A stretch of DNA of 64,000 nt from Pantoea agglomerans NBRC 102470 (lineage in GTDB: Bacteria > Pseudomonadota > Gammaproteobacteria > Enterobacterales > Enterobacteriaceae), in contig NZ_BCZA01000004.1 of the NCBI RefSeq assembly GCF_001598475.1, positions 399,241 through 463,240 on the forward strand, given 5' to 3'. Position numbers and translations under genes: made by a program. Below, in pieces: positions 41,801 through 52,906 of this stretch (position 1 is the first letter of the stretch; every line of letters starts with the position of its first letter). The notes below the pieces were generated by a model. It saw only the letters and a list, made by a program, of their open reading frames with translations. It ran no database searches and was not told the DNA's origin.

Positions 41801-42656
41801 TCAGCCCATCGACCTCAATGCGGTGTCGTCCGGTCTCGCCCTGCCAGCTGGCTCCGCCCTTGCGCAGCAGCAGATCACCGGCGTAGATGTCGCCATCGCG
41901 CAGGTTAACCCAGGCCGCCAGGCTAAATCGGGCGCTATCCAGTCGTGTATTGTCACGCACCCAACGGCCCAGCCACGGGCGCATATCGACGTCGTCGGCC
42001 TGCATCCAGATGCGGCCATCATTGAGTAAACCGTTGCTGTCGTTAAGATCAAGCCGCACCTGGACCACGCCGTGCTGGCCGGTGAAGCTCGACAGGCTGA
42101 CTTCGCCTTCGGCCCGGTGGCGGTTATCTTCATTGACCCAGGTGAGTCGCGGGATCGCCAGCTCAGCATGCTGACCGGAAGGGGTGCGGAAACGGATGGT
42201 GCTGTCACGCAGGTCAAAATGGTCAAACTGACGCAGGAAGAGTTCGTTTATCTGCGCCGGACGGAAGCTGTTTTTCTCTTTGTCGTTATCCAGCAGCGGG
42301 CGATTAGTATCGAGGTGCAACTGCCAGAAGGTCAGATCGCGAAACTGCCACCGCCAGTGCAGCAGGGACTGCCAGACGTCGAGAGCCAGATTAATACGTT
42401 TGATAGTGAGTTTGCCGTTCTCATGCAGATCGACGCTAAGATCGCGAACCTGCAGGGTTGGGCCAAAATTCTCCCATTTACCCTGTAACTGGCTGGCGTT
42501 GACCGGCACGCCGCTGCTGTCGGAGATGTATTGCAGAAGGTTGCTGCGATAGCTGTCGAGATGCGGCATCACCAGACGCAATCCGCTGACCAGCAGCGCG
42601 ACAATCACGATGATTGCCGCGACCAGCAGTAACAAAATCCTCGGCAACTGCCTCAC
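38832..42656 (-). CDS. yhdP: YhdP, AsmA-like envelope lipid transport protein
   Basis: Very large (1274-residue) AsmA-family protein; E. coli YhdP acts with TamB and YdbH in moving phospholipid to the outer membrane. One N-terminal membrane anchor (about 6-28) is followed by long periplasmic beta-rich repeats that form a hydrophobic groove, and a C-terminal DUF3971/AsmA2 region. GTG start with GGAGAGGC upstream. It ends about 65 bases before tldD starts. Confidence 0.95.
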   Translation of the reverse strand: MRQLPRILLLLVAAIIVIVALLVSGLRLVMPHLDSYRSNLLQYISDSSGVPVNASQLQGKWENFGPTLQVRDLSVDLHENGKLTIKRINLALDVWQSLLHWRWQFRDLTFWQLHLDTNRPLLDNDKEKNSFRPAQINELFLRQFDHFDLRDSTIRFRTPSGQHAELAIPRLTWVNEDNRHRAEGEVSLSSFTGQHGVVQVRLDLNDSNGLLNDGRIWMQADDVDMRPWLGRWVRDNTRLDSARFSLAAWVNLRDGDIYAGDLLLRKGGASWQGETGRHRIEVDGLTAHLSRFQNGWVVNVPQTRLSTDGHAWPAGHFSLLWRPEDKQMLGPDGQPEVRVRATQLVLSHIAPIVPLFAPLSPALFENWQTLQPQGTIDGLALDIPLQQPEKTRVQVKWRDFSWQHWKLLPGISHLSGEARGSLSNGQVSVDMGAATVPYGDMFQAPLEIKRVTGALRWLNDDHGLTLAGENLDLEARSLWARGDFSYQQNSGGEPRLDILAGIRLTDAGDAWRYFPVPLLGNSLTHYLSGAVKGGKVDNATLLFAGNPALFPFKHNDGMFQVWVPLRQATYAFQPKWPALSNLDIDLNFLNDGLWMKAPVAKLGEVDARNVTAVIPDYLKEKLIIEGDISGEGQQIADYFGQTPLKPSLGAALEQLEIKGRVGGHLNLDIPLDGEQVHARGNVDLNNNSLFIKPLKTTINNLSGRFRYDNGNLASEDLRANWFGQPMGVRFSTKENPDDFGVNVKLQGDWQPAKISQLPAAISKQLGGNLPWQGDVNITLPHHGGARYDVTLNGNAKEVSSHLPAPLDKKAGEAMPVAIKASGDLHHFDLSGSVDANHRFNSRWLLEPTLRVDRGTWLNDAQKTPALPDHPGMVLNLPALDGEAWVAMMAAGGASGGSESGGGLKTGGVTLPGNITLRSPAVTLAGQQWHEVEATLAQSAGGKGQVGVRAKELRGALAMAPKAPWQVNLDYLYYNPQWDNGEGKGGKAPPQKATNINFSQWPALQLRCNECWVLGQKYGQVSAMLQPRGDTLALTNGKVDTGSSQLKINGEWVNRPDDQRTSLKGTLKGPNINNATNWFGVNTPLRDAPFDIAYDLHWRSAPWQPSAETLSGTLKTHFGKGQIADVNTGAAGKILRLVSFDALLRKLRFDFSDTFTNSFYFDSINGTAWIENGMMRTDNLLVDGLEADIAMQGNLDLVKRQIDMEAVVAPEISASVGVATAFAINPVIGAAVFAASKVLGPLWNKISLLRYHISGPLDKPEINEVLRKPRETDNK

Positions 42657-42804
42657 TCACGCCTCTCCTTGTGTTCCGTAAACGACGGATAGTTGGTTCT
42701 CATACCCGACCGTCTCCCGATAAAAGCGTTAAAACGCGCATTTTATCTCAAACAAGGGCGATTTTTCAGCCCGATATCCGAAGAAACCGGTGACCGGGCT
42801 GGCG

Positions 42805-44274
42805 TTACATCATCACTACGTCGAACTGCTCCTGAGTGTAGAGCGCTTCGACATGAACTTTAACCTGCTTGCCGACAAAGATTTCGACTTCAGCCAGTGC
42901 ATGAGACTCGTCAGTTTTTAACGCCTCACCCACCGTCGGTGAAACATAGACCAGAAAGCGGTCAGAATCATAAGCGTGATGAACCCGGACAATCTCACGC
43001 ATGATTTCATAGCAGACCGTTTCAACGGTTTTCAGCGTGCCGCGCCCTTTGCAGACCGGGCAGTCCTGACACAAAACGTGCTCAATGCTTTCACGGGTAC
43101 GCTTACGCGTCATCTCCACCAGACCCAGCGCCGAGAAACCATTAATACCGGTTTTAACCCGATCTTTACTGAGCGCGCTTTCCAGCGAATGCAATACCCG
43201 GCGGCGATGGTCTTCGTTGCTCATATCGATGAAGTCGATAATGATGATGCCACCAAGATTACGCAGTCGCAGCTGACGTGCGATCGCCTGAGTGGCTTCA
43301 ACATTGGTATTAAAGATCGTCTCATCAAGGTTACGATGGCCGACAAACGCACCGGTGTTGATATCGATGGTGGTCATCGCTTCGGTCTGATCGATGATCA
43401 GATATCCGCCTGACTTTAGTTCAACTTTTCGATCCAGCGAGCGCTGAATCTCATTTTCGACGTCAAACAGGTCGAAAATAGGCTGTTTACCGTTGTAGAG
43501 CTCCAGCTTACCGGCCATTTCCGGGATATATTCACCGGTAAATTCCACCAGCATATCGCAGGTCAGGCGGGAGTCGACCCGGATGCGATCCAGCGCCGCG
43601 CCCGCAAAATCACGCAGAATACGCTGGGCCAGAGCCAGCTCACCGTAGAGCAGGCAGCGGGTCTGATTGCGCTTTTTACGCTCGCTGACTTTGGTCCAGA
43701 GTCGTTTGAGAAAAGCCGCGTCCTGCGCCAGCTCCTCTTCCCCGATGCCTTCTGCGGCGGTACGGATAATAAAGCCGCCCAGATCGTCGCAGTAGTCAGC
43801 CACGACCGCTTTAAGCCGATCGCGCTCTTTCTCGCTCTCAATACGCTGAGAGACACCCACATGCGATGCGCCTGGCATAAAGACCAGGTAACGCGAAGGC
43901 AGCGTGATGTCAGTGGTCAGCCGGGCACCTTTGGTGCCAAGCGGATCTTTGACGACCTGAACCACCAGATCCTGTCCCTGCCGCACCAGCTCGGCGATAT
44001 CCCGCACGATAAAGTTTTTCTTTTCGTCGCCCGCCACACATTCAGTATGCGGCATGATATCTGAGGCGTGCAGAAAAGCCGCTTTCTCCAGACCGATATC
44101 AACAAAGGCGGCCTGCATGCCGGGCAGAACACGGCTTACACGGCCTTTATAAATATTGCCAACGATGCCGCGCCGCGCCTCACGCTCAATGTGGATTTCC
44201 TGCAGTATGCCGCCGTCGATATAGGCAACACGTGTTTCAGAAGGCGTCACGTTTACCAGTAATTCAGCCGTCAT
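42805..44274 (-). CDS. rng: RNase G, endoribonuclease
   Basis: RNase E-family endoribonuclease; matures the 5' end of 16S rRNA and cleaves some mRNAs. 489 residues, as in E. coli. S1 domain (about 35-125), 5' sensor, DNase I-like catalytic part with Asp residues in [10 protein letters not shown] and IIIDFIDM, zinc-link CPVCKGRG (about 405), and the C-terminal dimer region. Overlaps the yhdE end by 11 bases. Confidence 0.98.
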   Translation of the reverse strand: MTAELLVNVTPSETRVAYIDGGILQEIHIEREARRGIVGNIYKGRVSRVLPGMQAAFVDIGLEKAAFLHASDIMPHTECVAGDEKKNFIVRDIAELVRQGQDLVVQVVKDPLGTKGARLTTDITLPSRYLVFMPGASHVGVSQRIESEKERDRLKAVVADYCDDLGGFIIRTAAEGIGEEELAQDAAFLKRLWTKVSERKKRNQTRCLLYGELALAQRILRDFAGAALDRIRVDSRLTCDMLVEFTGEYIPEMAGKLELYNGKQPIFDLFDVENEIQRSLDRKVELKSGGYLIIDQTEAMTTIDINTGAFVGHRNLDETIFNTNVEATQAIARQLRLRNLGGIIIIDFIDMSNEDHRRRVLHSLESALSKDRVKTGINGFSALGLVEMTRKRTRESIEHVLCQDCPVCKGRGTLKTVETVCYEIMREIVRVHHAYDSDRFLVYVSPTVGEALKTDESHALAEVEIFVGKQVKVHVEALYTQEQFDVVMM

Positions 44275-44857
44275 GTTGACCCCTTACGGCACGCAGTGAC
44301 TCGAAATGGCTGATCAACTCCCCTGTCTCAACCAAGGGTAATCCGACCACTGCATGGTAGCTTCCATTAATTTTGCGGACAAAGTTTCCTCCCCTGCCCT
44401 GAATACCGTATGCACCCGCTTTATCCATTGGCTCGCCGGTCGCGATATAGTCGTCGATGTCGGTGGCGGTTAAGGTGCGGAATGTCACATCAGTGATTAC
44501 GACGCAATCCAGCGCCTGCTGACTGTCGGCCAGCGCTACCGCCGTCATCACCTGATGCGTATGACCAGAGAGTTTGCACAGCATCGCGCGGGCATCAGCG
44601 GCATCGCGCGGCTTTTCCAGCACTTCGCCATTCAGCACCACAATCGTATCCGCGCCCAGCACCGGCAGATCCTGCGCGGCCAGTTTTACACCCGCCTGCG
44701 CTTTATCATTGGCCAGACGGCGGACATAGATCTCCGCCGCTTCGTTTGGCTGACGCTGCTCTTCAACGTCAGTCACGATGCGCTCGAATGTCAGACCAAG
44801 TTGAGTTAACAGCTCACGACGACGCGGTGAACCGGAAGCAAGATAGAGGGTTACCAT
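44264..44857 (-). CDS. yhdE: YhdE, Maf-family nucleotide pyrophosphatase
   Basis: Maf protein that hydrolyses dTTP and UTP (and modified pyrimidine triphosphates) to monophosphates. 197 residues. [12 protein letters not shown] at 5-16, [14 protein letters not shown] and the [14 protein letters not shown] motif. AAGGAAATTT precedes the ATG. Lies between mreD and rng, as in E. coli. Confidence 0.97.
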   Translation of the reverse strand: MVTLYLASGSPRRRELLTQLGLTFERIVTDVEEQRQPNEAAEIYVRRLANDKAQAGVKLAAQDLPVLGADTIVVLNGEVLEKPRDAADARAMLCKLSGHTHQVMTAVALADSQQALDCVVITDVTFRTLTATDIDDYIATGEPMDKAGAYGIQGRGGNFVRKINGSYHAVVGLPLVETGELISHFESLRAVRGQHDG

Positions 44858-44865
44858 AAATTTCC

Positions 44866-45354
44866 TTATTGAACAGCGAACTGACGACGAATTTTTCTCA
44901 TTAATAAGAATAGCCAGGGCCAGAGAATACCGTCGACGACACTGCTCCAGAAAATTTCAGGTCGGAATGAAACGTTGATTACCAGGAATTCAGCCCAGAA
45001 GACAATCACATCCATCGCCAGCGACAGCACCATAACCATTAACGCTTGCTGCCACAACGCTAAGTTGCGGAATAACTGGAACTTAAAGGCAATCAGGTAG
45101 GCGATGATACTGAGCGCCAGCGCACGCACGCCGAGTGTGGAACCCGCAATCAGATCCATGATGGCACCCAGCACAAATCCGCTGCCGACATTGACCCGAT
45201 GCGGCAGTGCGAGCACCCAATAGATAAGGATCAACAGTAGCCATGAGGGCCGGAACATATAAATTTCATCCGGCCAGGGCATGATCTGCAGGACAAGCGC
45301 AACCAGGAAGGAGAGCCAGATGACCCAACGTCCCTGGCTGCGATATCGACTCAA
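44866..45354 (-). CDS. mreD: MreD, rod-shape determining membrane protein
   Basis: Inner-membrane partner of MreB-MreC-RodZ in the elongasome. 162 residues with about five membrane helices. ATGA overlap with mreC. Order mreB-mreC-mreD-yhdE-rng is the classic enterobacterial one. Confidence 0.96.
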   Translation of the reverse strand: MSRYRSQGRWVIWLSFLVALVLQIMPWPDEIYMFRPSWLLLILIYWVLALPHRVNVGSGFVLGAIMDLIAGSTLGVRALALSIIAYLIAFKFQLFRNLALWQQALMVMVLSLAMDVIVFWAEFLVINVSFRPEIFWSSVVDGILWPWLFLLMRKIRRQFAVQ

Positions 45355-46373
45355 GGCTGCCCCCCGCGTGAACGCGAGGAGTTGCTTTGTCCACTGCTGC
45401 TGGTAGCTGACGGTGCAGGCGGTCCCATCTGTACGGCAGGCGCAGGCGGGCCCATTTCTCCCGCAGGCGGTAAGACCTGCGGCATCATCTGCATCAGACG
45501 CTCGTTCGCAACGCGATGAACTTCATCCTGCGGCAACGGCATATCACCATTGCGATCGGCACCCCACAGCAGCAGCAGGTAACGCAGACGCTGCAGACCC
45601 GCGGTCGGATGCGCCTGAATCACCGTATAGGCGCGTTGGGTATCCACTTTTACCGAGGAAACCACACCCACCGGATAGCCTTCAGGGAATCGGCCACCGA
45701 TACCTGAAGTCACCAGTACATCGCCGACCCGAATGTCCGTATTACCTGGCAGATGCTCAAGCTGAAGATCTTCAGTACAGCCGTTACCTGCGGCAATGAC
45801 ACGGATGTCATTACGCAGCACCTGAATCGGCAGGGCATGTGACGCATCACAGATCAGCAGAACACGGCTGGTGAGTTGTCCGACAGCGATGACCTGACCG
45901 ACTACCCCTTTATCACTGATGACCGGCTGGCCTTCATAGACGCCGTTAACGCTGCCTTTGTCGATTACCACCTGGTCGGTGTAAGGATCGGTGCCGGTGG
46001 AGATGACCTGTGTCACCATCTTTTGCTCATCCTGACGCAGCGGTGAACCCAGCAGTTCACGCAGGCGTGCGTTTTCCTGCTTATATTGCCCCAGCATTAG
46101 CAGGTTACTGTTTTTCAGGAAGAGCTCACGACGTAACGCTCTGTTTTCCTGCTCGAGTTGCTGACGCGACGCCAGCGACTCTGACACGCCATCCAGCAGC
46201 TGACGTGGCCCATTGGCCAGGAAGTAAAACGGACTGACCGACGTATCCAGATAGTTGCGTATTTGGGTGAAAGAACCCACACGGCTGTCGGCAATGATAA
46301 TGGCAATCGCCACGATAACCGCCAGGAATAGACGCAACTGCAGGGAAGGTCCCCTGCTAAAAATCGGCTTCAT
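45351..46373 (-). CDS. mreC: MreC, rod-shape determining protein
   Basis: Bitopic scaffold of the elongasome linking MreB to periplasmic PBP2. 340 residues from the ATG at 46373 ([15 protein letters not shown]); the frame extends 36 residues further upstream but that part is not conserved. One membrane helix (about 17-33), a coiled coil (about 65-105), two beta domains, and a Pro/Ser-rich tail ending SRSRGGQP. Confidence 0.96.
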   Translation of the reverse strand: MKPIFSRGPSLQLRLFLAVIVAIAIIIADSRVGSFTQIRNYLDTSVSPFYFLANGPRQLLDGVSESLASRQQLEQENRALRRELFLKNSNLLMLGQYKQENARLRELLGSPLRQDEQKMVTQVISTGTDPYTDQVVIDKGSVNGVYEGQPVISDKGVVGQVIAVGQLTSRVLLICDASHALPIQVLRNDIRVIAAGNGCTEDLQLEHLPGNTDIRVGDVLVTSGIGGRFPEGYPVGVVSSVKVDTQRAYTVIQAHPTAGLQRLRYLLLLWGADRNGDMPLPQDEVHRVANERLMQMMPQVLPPAGEMGPPAPAVQMGPPAPSATSSSGQSNSSRSRGGQP

Positions 46374-46521
46374 ATAATCTGCGTGATCCTCGACAACAGG
46401 AGAGGAAGCGACGGCATAACACCGTGCTTCCCTGGGCTGAACGCACTGCACCGGCACAGATTGCGCCGGTTCACATGCCACTCCCTCGCATGATCATTGC
46501 GTTCTTAGCCGGTTGAGGCAA

Positions 46522-47876
<1,355 letters not shown>

Positions 47877-49826
47877 TTAAATACGGTAACGTTGTGAATA
47901 CTTCTTCACGTTACTGTTAACCGGAAGCGAGGGAGCAAAAAAGTCGCCCTGCCCACCTGCTACGCCCAACGCGACTAAAGTTTGCCACTCCGCCTTAGTG
48001 CGGACACCGGTAGCAAACACCTGAATGCCCGTACATTTACAGACTTCCAGCAGACTCTGCACAAACAGCTGATTTTCAGTCCGTCGCTCAATATTGCGTA
48101 CCAGACCGGCATCAAGCTTGATCAGTTCCAGCGGCAGCTGTCGTATATAGGCGCTGCTTACCACGGTTAAACCCGCCTGATTTACCGCAACCCGACAGCC
48201 AAAAGCCTTAAGTGCGCGGAAAACTGGCGTTAAACGGTTGATGTGTTGACAAACATCTGCCTCGGCAAGTTCAAATAAAAATCGTTTTCTTTGCGCTTTC
48301 GGGCACTGCAGCAGCATGTTCTGCAGCCAGAGGACAAAAGAGCGCTGCAGAAGCGAGGTAATCGTCACCGGGATCACCAGCGTCTCTTCTGGCCAGAGTT
48401 CAGAGAGTGCCGCAATGCGAGTCATTAACTGGCGATCCCAGCCATCAGCCATGCCGAGCTGCTGTACAAGGGGCATATATTCTGCGGCCAGCACTTCTTT
48501 ATCGCCGTCGAAGATGCGGGTCAGCATCACCCGGTGCTGTACCTTACCCTCAATATTGACGGTGGGTTTATGATAGAGCCGCGGGCCGCCACGGCTAAGC
48601 GTGTTCTCCAGCAGGGTTCGCCAGCGCACACTACCCCGCCCGGCGTCCTGCGGATTTCCGGCACCATTGGTCCAGTTGTTGCCGCCCAGCAGTGCCGCAC
48701 GTCGGGTAGCCATTTCGGCATTTTCCATCACCTGCGGCACAGTCTGCCCGCTGTGCCAGGCGCTGATACCGATATGGATGAGATCATCACGATTAACCAG
48801 CCGCATCGGCGGCAGGGAATCAACAGCATTGATCAGCTGATCCGCAATACTGTTTGCCTCTTTGAGACTGCGATGCGGCAGTAGCACGGCAAAATCACTG
48901 CGGAAATAGCGTGCCAGCAGGGCGCCAGGATAGCGCAGCACAAAGGTGGAAAGCATGTTGACGAAATTGAAGAGGTACTCCTCAACCAGCCCCGGCTCCA
49001 GCGAATCCTTCAGCGTGTCCAGATCGGGCAGGCGCACCATCATCACCACACCATGGGTGCCGACTGCTTCCTGATCCTCCAGCAGGGTGGCGAGCTGGTT
49101 ATCAAAGAACAGCCGGTTGTTGAGACCGGTGCGTCCATCCTGCGCAGCAAAGGTGCGGATCAGCGTGTCGATACGCAGACGCTGCTCGCCCGCCTCCTGC
49201 AGATCCGCCAGCAACACATCCAGTGCGCGGCTCGCTCTCGGTGGCCACTCATCCGCACCGCGTTTCGGCATTACACCGCGCTCACCGCTGATAATCGCCT
49301 CTGCCCGTACTTCAAGATGCTCCATACCGCGCCACTGCCGACTGAGCCAGCGATGCATCAGCAGCAGCACCAGACTCATCACCAGCATGACGGTAAACAG
49401 GATGCCCAGCGTAGAGGTGCCGGTAATGGAGCGCAGCCAGGTTTTGGCAGGATCAAGGGTGACGACCCGCAGCTCTAAACCCGTCTGGTGCATCAAAGGC
49501 ACATCGACCTGGATAAAACGATTAGGCTCGTCTTCCAGCATCTGGTTTTCGTGTCGGGAGAGGGTAAGGAAAGTCTGCCTGCCGTTGTGAAGAGAAATCT
49601 GCTCGGCATTCATTATCGGCATCATACGCGTGAGCCAGACATGCAGCTCTGCCGGCGTCTGGGTGAACATCGCCTGATCCACTTCGGTCGCCAGTATCTG
49701 CGCCCGATGTTCAACCCGCTGATGACTGAACCAGAAAACACTGAATGCACAGCCTGCCAGCATCAACGACATGGCCAGCAGGCTTAAAAAGGTAATAAAC
49801 GCAGATAATTTTGTGGTTAATCGCAT
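47877..49826 (-). CDS. csrD: CsrD, degenerate GGDEF-EAL regulator of CsrB/C decay
   Basis: Targets the small RNAs CsrB and CsrC for RNase E cleavage, so it controls CsrA activity. 649 residues (E. coli 646). Two N-terminal membrane helices bracket a periplasmic part (about 10-155); a HAMP-like segment precedes a GGDEF domain (about 220-375) in which the signature reads YFRSDF, and an EAL domain (about 400-640) whose motif reads AAEYMP. Both active sites are lost, as is normal for CsrD, so no c-di-GMP enzymology is expected. Confidence 0.95.
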   Translation of the reverse strand: MRLTTKLSAFITFLSLLAMSLMLAGCAFSVFWFSHQRVEHRAQILATEVDQAMFTQTPAELHVWLTRMMPIMNAEQISLHNGRQTFLTLSRHENQMLEDEPNRFIQVDVPLMHQTGLELRVVTLDPAKTWLRSITGTSTLGILFTVMLVMSLVLLLMHRWLSRQWRGMEHLEVRAEAIISGERGVMPKRGADEWPPRASRALDVLLADLQEAGEQRLRIDTLIRTFAAQDGRTGLNNRLFFDNQLATLLEDQEAVGTHGVVMMVRLPDLDTLKDSLEPGLVEEYLFNFVNMLSTFVLRYPGALLARYFRSDFAVLLPHRSLKEANSIADQLINAVDSLPPMRLVNRDDLIHIGISAWHSGQTVPQVMENAEMATRRAALLGGNNWTNGAGNPQDAGRGSVRWRTLLENTLSRGGPRLYHKPTVNIEGKVQHRVMLTRIFDGDKEVLAAEYMPLVQQLGMADGWDRQLMTRIAALSELWPEETLVIPVTITSLLQRSFVLWLQNMLLQCPKAQRKRFLFELAEADVCQHINRLTPVFRALKAFGCRVAVNQAGLTVVSSAYIRQLPLELIKLDAGLVRNIERRTENQLFVQSLLEVCKCTGIQVFATGVRTKAEWQTLVALGVAGGQGDFFAPSLPVNSNVKKYSQRYRI

Positions 49827-49940
49827 CCCTGTGCCTGTATTACTGCGGTGATAACCGGATCACCCAACCTTGTACCGTCAGCCTGACGAAAACGCGAGCA
49901 AAAATAGCATAATTTGCCGTTGCCGACAGCGCCGGGACGT

Positions 49941-50087
49941 ATGAAGCCGAAGTATATCGTCGGGATATCATCGCTGACGTTGATCCTGGCACTTTTCGGT
50001 GCATTCTCATCGTACCGGCCAGCCAGGAAATTTCACATTTTCAGGGCGAAACTGGCTGATATCAGTAATAGTCATCATGCTGGTTAA
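49941..50087 (+). CDS. Possible 48-residue membrane protein upstream of msrP
   Basis: Open frame of 48 codons too short for routine gene calls. The product starts [20 protein letters not shown] and is one basic N-terminus, one strong hydrophobic helix (about residues 5-25) and a basic C-terminal tail ending NSHHAG. A weak GGGA lies seven bases before the ATG. It ends 25 bases before msrP, so it could be a leader or an unrecognised partner of the MsrPQ system; equally it may be a chance frame. No family recognised. Confidence 0.4.
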   Translation: MKPKYIVGISSLTLILALFGAFSSYRPARKFHIFRAKLADISNSHHAG

Positions 50088-50112
50088 TGACATCCTGTCT
50101 GGAGAGGGCACC

Positions 50113-51117
50113 ATGAAACGCACACCCCGTCTGACCGAAGCCGACGTAACGCCGGAAAGCATTTTTAACATGAAGCGCCGCCAGGTGCTGAAAACGCTGG
50201 GACTGAGCGCAGCGGCGATGGGTATGCCGGGCGTGGCGCAAGCCGATATTCTCAGCTGGTTCAAAGGCAACGATCGCCCACCCGCGCCAGCAGGCCGGCC
50301 GCTGGACTTTACCAAACCAGCGCAATATCAGGCCGATCTGACCTTAACGCCTGCGGATAAAGTTTCCGGCTATAACAACTTCTATGAGTTCGGGCTGGAT
50401 AAGGCCGATCCGGCTGCCAATGCCGGTACGCTGAAAACAGAGCCCTGGAAACTGACCATTGATGGCGAAGTGGCTAAGCCCGTGACCCTGGATATGGATG
50501 ACATCTTTAAACGGTTTGCCATGGAGCAGCGAATCTATCGCATGCGCTGCGTGGAGGCCTGGTCGATGGTGGTGCCCTGGATAGGCTTCGAGCTGAATAA
50601 GCTTATCTCTCTGGCGGAACCCACCAGCAAAGCGCGTTTTGTCGCCTTCCAGACGCTGTACGATCCTGAGCAGATGCCAGGTCAGAAAGATCGCTTTATT
50701 GGCGGCGGACTCAATTATCCCTATGTCGAAGGTTTACGTCTGGATGAAGCCATGCATCCGCTGACCATTCTGACCACCGGCGTCTATGGCAAAGCGCTGC
50801 CGCCGCAGAATGGCGCGCCGATTCGCCTGACGGTGCCGTGGAAATATGGTTTTAAGGGCATTAAGTCGATTGTCAAAATCACCCTGACCGCAAATCAGCC
50901 ACCAACGACCTGGAACCAGATCGCCGCAGATGAATATGGTTTTTATGCCAATGTGAATCCGCATGTTAATCATCCACGCTGGTCGCAGGCCACTGAGCGA
51001 TTTATTGGCCCGGGCGGCAGTCTGAAGGTCGAACGTCAGCCAACGCTGCTGTTTAACGGCTATGCCGAACAGGTTGCGTCGCTCTATCGTGGCCTGGATT
51101 TACGGGAGAATTACTAG
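50113..51117 (+). CDS. msrP: MsrP, periplasmic methionine sulfoxide reductase, molybdoprotein
   Basis: Repairs oxidised methionine in periplasmic proteins using electrons from the quinone pool through MsrQ. 334 residues from the ATG at 50113. Tat signal with RRQVLK at 22-27 and cleavage near AQA (42-44); molybdenum cofactor is bound through C146 in MRCVEAW. GGAGAGGG lies ahead of the start. One base separates it from msrQ (stop TAG, then GTG). In E. coli msrPQ lies elsewhere, with acuI at this site. Confidence 0.97.
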   Translation: MKRTPRLTEADVTPESIFNMKRRQVLKTLGLSAAAMGMPGVAQADILSWFKGNDRPPAPAGRPLDFTKPAQYQADLTLTPADKVSGYNNFYEFGLDKADPAANAGTLKTEPWKLTIDGEVAKPVTLDMDDIFKRFAMEQRIYRMRCVEAWSMVVPWIGFELNKLISLAEPTSKARFVAFQTLYDPEQMPGQKDRFIGGGLNYPYVEGLRLDEAMHPLTILTTGVYGKALPPQNGAPIRLTVPWKYGFKGIKSIVKITLTANQPPTTWNQIAADEYGFYANVNPHVNHPRWSQATERFIGPGGSLKVERQPTLLFNGYAEQVASLYRGLDLRENY

Positions 51118-51723
51118 GTGGTACGCCTGTCGATAAAACAGATCACCTGGCTTAAGGTGATTCTGCATCTGGCGGCCCTGTTGCCGCTGGTTTATCTGGT
51201 TCTTGCCGCGATGCAGGGCGGCCTGAGTGCGGATCCGGCAAAAGATATTCAGCATTTTACCGGCCGCATGGCGCTGAAACTGCTGCTGGGTACGCTGCTG
51301 GTCTCACCGCTGGCACGTTATGGCAGGCAACCGCTGTTAATCCGCACCCGGCGTCTGCTTGGCGTCTGGACGTTTGTCTGGGCTTCTCTCCATCTGCTGA
51401 GCTATTACCTGCTGGAGCTGGGCGCTGACAATCTGCGTCTGCTGGGCAGCGAGCTGATTTCCCGTCCCTATCTGACACTGGGGATTATCAGCTGGCTGAT
51501 ATTACTGGCCCTGGCGCTGACGTCGTTTCAGCGCGCTCAGCGCAAGCTCGGTAAGCGCTGGCAAACCCTGCACAACGCGGTCTATCTGGTGGCCATTCTG
51601 GTGCCGATTCACTATATCTGGTCAGTGAAAACCGTGTCACCCCAGCCACTTATCTACGCACTACTTGCTGCAATACTGTTAGCCTGGCGTTACAAAAAAT
51701 TTCTCAAATGGTGGCCTCGCTAG
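51118..51723 (+). CDS. msrQ: MsrQ, haem-binding membrane subunit for MsrP
   Basis: Membrane cytochrome that passes electrons from quinol or flavin reductase to MsrP. 201 residues with six membrane helices; [23 protein letters not shown] and [13 protein letters not shown] carry the haem-ligating histidines. GTG start directly after the msrP stop implies translational coupling. Confidence 0.95.
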   Translation: MVRLSIKQITWLKVILHLAALLPLVYLVLAAMQGGLSADPAKDIQHFTGRMALKLLLGTLLVSPLARYGRQPLLIRTRRLLGVWTFVWASLHLLSYYLLELGADNLRLLGSELISRPYLTLGIISWLILLALALTSFQRAQRKLGKRWQTLHNAVYLVAILVPIHYIWSVKTVSPQPLIYALLAAILLAWRYKKFLKWWPR

Positions 51724-51814
51724 CGCTTCACCCGTTGTTTTCCTCTGCACTTTTCTGTTAAAAGATGTGGCCCGCAGGCCACATCCGATCATCTTCGCAG
51801 ATAAGACCAGTATT

Positions 51815-51845
51815 TTGCTGCGAAATGACACGAAACGGATATAAT
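51815..51845 (+). promoter_or_regulatory. Candidate aroQ operon promoter
   Basis: Perfect TATAAT at 51840-51845; the best -35 is TTGCTG at 51815-51820 with a long 19-bp spacer. It would give a leader of about 100 bases holding the small ORF at 51897. Confidence 0.45.
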
Positions 51846-51896
51846 GCCCGGCTTTATTGCTCGTCGGGTCTTCTTTTTCATTCTCAAAGGTGACAA

Positions 51897-51935
51897 ATGA
51901 AGATTCGCAAGGTATTTTACGCGATGCCTCAATGA
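51897..51935 (+). CDS. Possible 12-residue leader peptide before aroQ
   Basis: ATG-started frame of 12 codons ([12 protein letters not shown]) with a strong AAAGG six to ten bases ahead, better than the site for aroQ itself. It ends 20 bases before aroQ. It holds neighbouring Phe and Tyr codons, end products of the pathway that AroQ serves, but only one each. Translation and a regulatory role are inferred, not shown. Confidence 0.4.
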   Translation: MKIRKVFYAMPQ

Positions 51936-51955
51936 TTGCGGGAGATGGCAGCACG

Positions 51956-52408
51956 ATGGCGCATAAATTACATATTCTGCTTTTAAACGGGCCCAACCTG
52001 AACCTGTTGGGAACGCGTGAACCTGAGAAGTATGGTCATACCACGCTGCGTCAGATCGTTGACGATTTGACACGTCAGGCAGACCAGTTGAATGTGGAAT
52101 TGAGCCACCTGCAAACCAATGCTGAATTTCAGCTGATTGATCGCATTCATGAGGCCAAAGGCAATGTGGATTACATCATTATTAATCCTGCCGCGTTTAC
52201 CCATACCAGTGTCGCACTACGTGATGCCCTGCTGGCGGTAGAAATACCGTTTATCGAGGTTCATCTCTCCAACGTGCATGCCCGCGAGCCCTTCCGCCAT
52301 CACTCCTATCTTTCTGATGTCTCTGCTGGCGTGATCTGTGGGCTTGGCGCTGACGGCTACACATGGGCTTTACAAACGGCAGTAAAACGCCTGTCTCAAA
52401 CTAATTAA
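51956..52408 (+). CDS. aroQ: AroQ, type II 3-dehydroquinate dehydratase
   Basis: Third step of the shikimate pathway; dodecameric type II enzyme unrelated to E. coli AroD. 150 residues from the ATG at 51956 with GGGAG upstream. [17 protein letters not shown] (with catalytic Arg and Tyr), [14 protein letters not shown] and [15 protein letters not shown] are diagnostic. E. coli lacks aroQ here; many other gammaproteobacteria have aroQ-accB-accC in this order. Confidence 0.97.
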   Translation: MAHKLHILLLNGPNLNLLGTREPEKYGHTTLRQIVDDLTRQADQLNVELSHLQTNAEFQLIDRIHEAKGNVDYIIINPAAFTHTSVALRDALLAVEIPFIEVHLSNVHAREPFRHHSYLSDVSAGVICGLGADGYTWALQTAVKRLSQTN

Positions 52409-52433
52409 TCAAACTGAGTACGGAACCCCACTC

Positions 52434-52895
52434 ATGGATATTCGTAAAATTAAAAAACTGATCGAACTGGTTGAAGAGTCTGGCATTTCAGAGCTGGAAA
52501 TTTCTGAAGGTGAAGAGTCCGTTCGCATCAGCCGTGCACCTGCAAACGTGGGTTACCCGATGATGCAGCAGACTTATGCTGCGCCGGTTCAACAGCCTGC
52601 TCTGGCAACAGCTGTTGCTCCTGTTGCAGCGGTTGCCGAAGCGGCACCGGCTGAAATCAGCGGTCACATCGTGCGTTCACCAATGGTAGGGACCTTCTAC
52701 CGTACGCCGAGCCCGGATGCGAAAGCCTTTGTGGAAGTCGGCCAGAAAGTGAATGCCGGCGATACCTTGTGCATCGTCGAAGCCATGAAAATGATGAACC
52801 AGATCGAAGCTGACAAATCAGGTGTAGTGAAAGCGATCCTGGTTGAAAGCGGTCAGCCGGTCGAATTTGACGAGCCACTGGTTATCATCGAGTAA
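52434..52895 (+). CDS. accB: AccB, biotin carboxyl carrier protein
   Basis: Carries biotin for acetyl-CoA carboxylase, the first step of fatty acid synthesis. 153 residues. N-terminal dimerisation segment, an Ala/Pro/Val-rich linker (about 45-75) and the biotinyl domain with the biotinylated K119 in EAMKMMN. Followed by accC after 11 bases. Confidence 0.99.
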   Translation: MDIRKIKKLIELVEESGISELEISEGEESVRISRAPANVGYPMMQQTYAAPVQQPALATAVAPVAAVAEAAPAEISGHIVRSPMVGTFYRTPSPDAKAFVEVGQKVNAGDTLCIVEAMKMMNQIEADKSGVVKAILVESGQPVEFDEPLVIIE

Positions 52896-52906
52896 CGGGG
52901 CAGATC

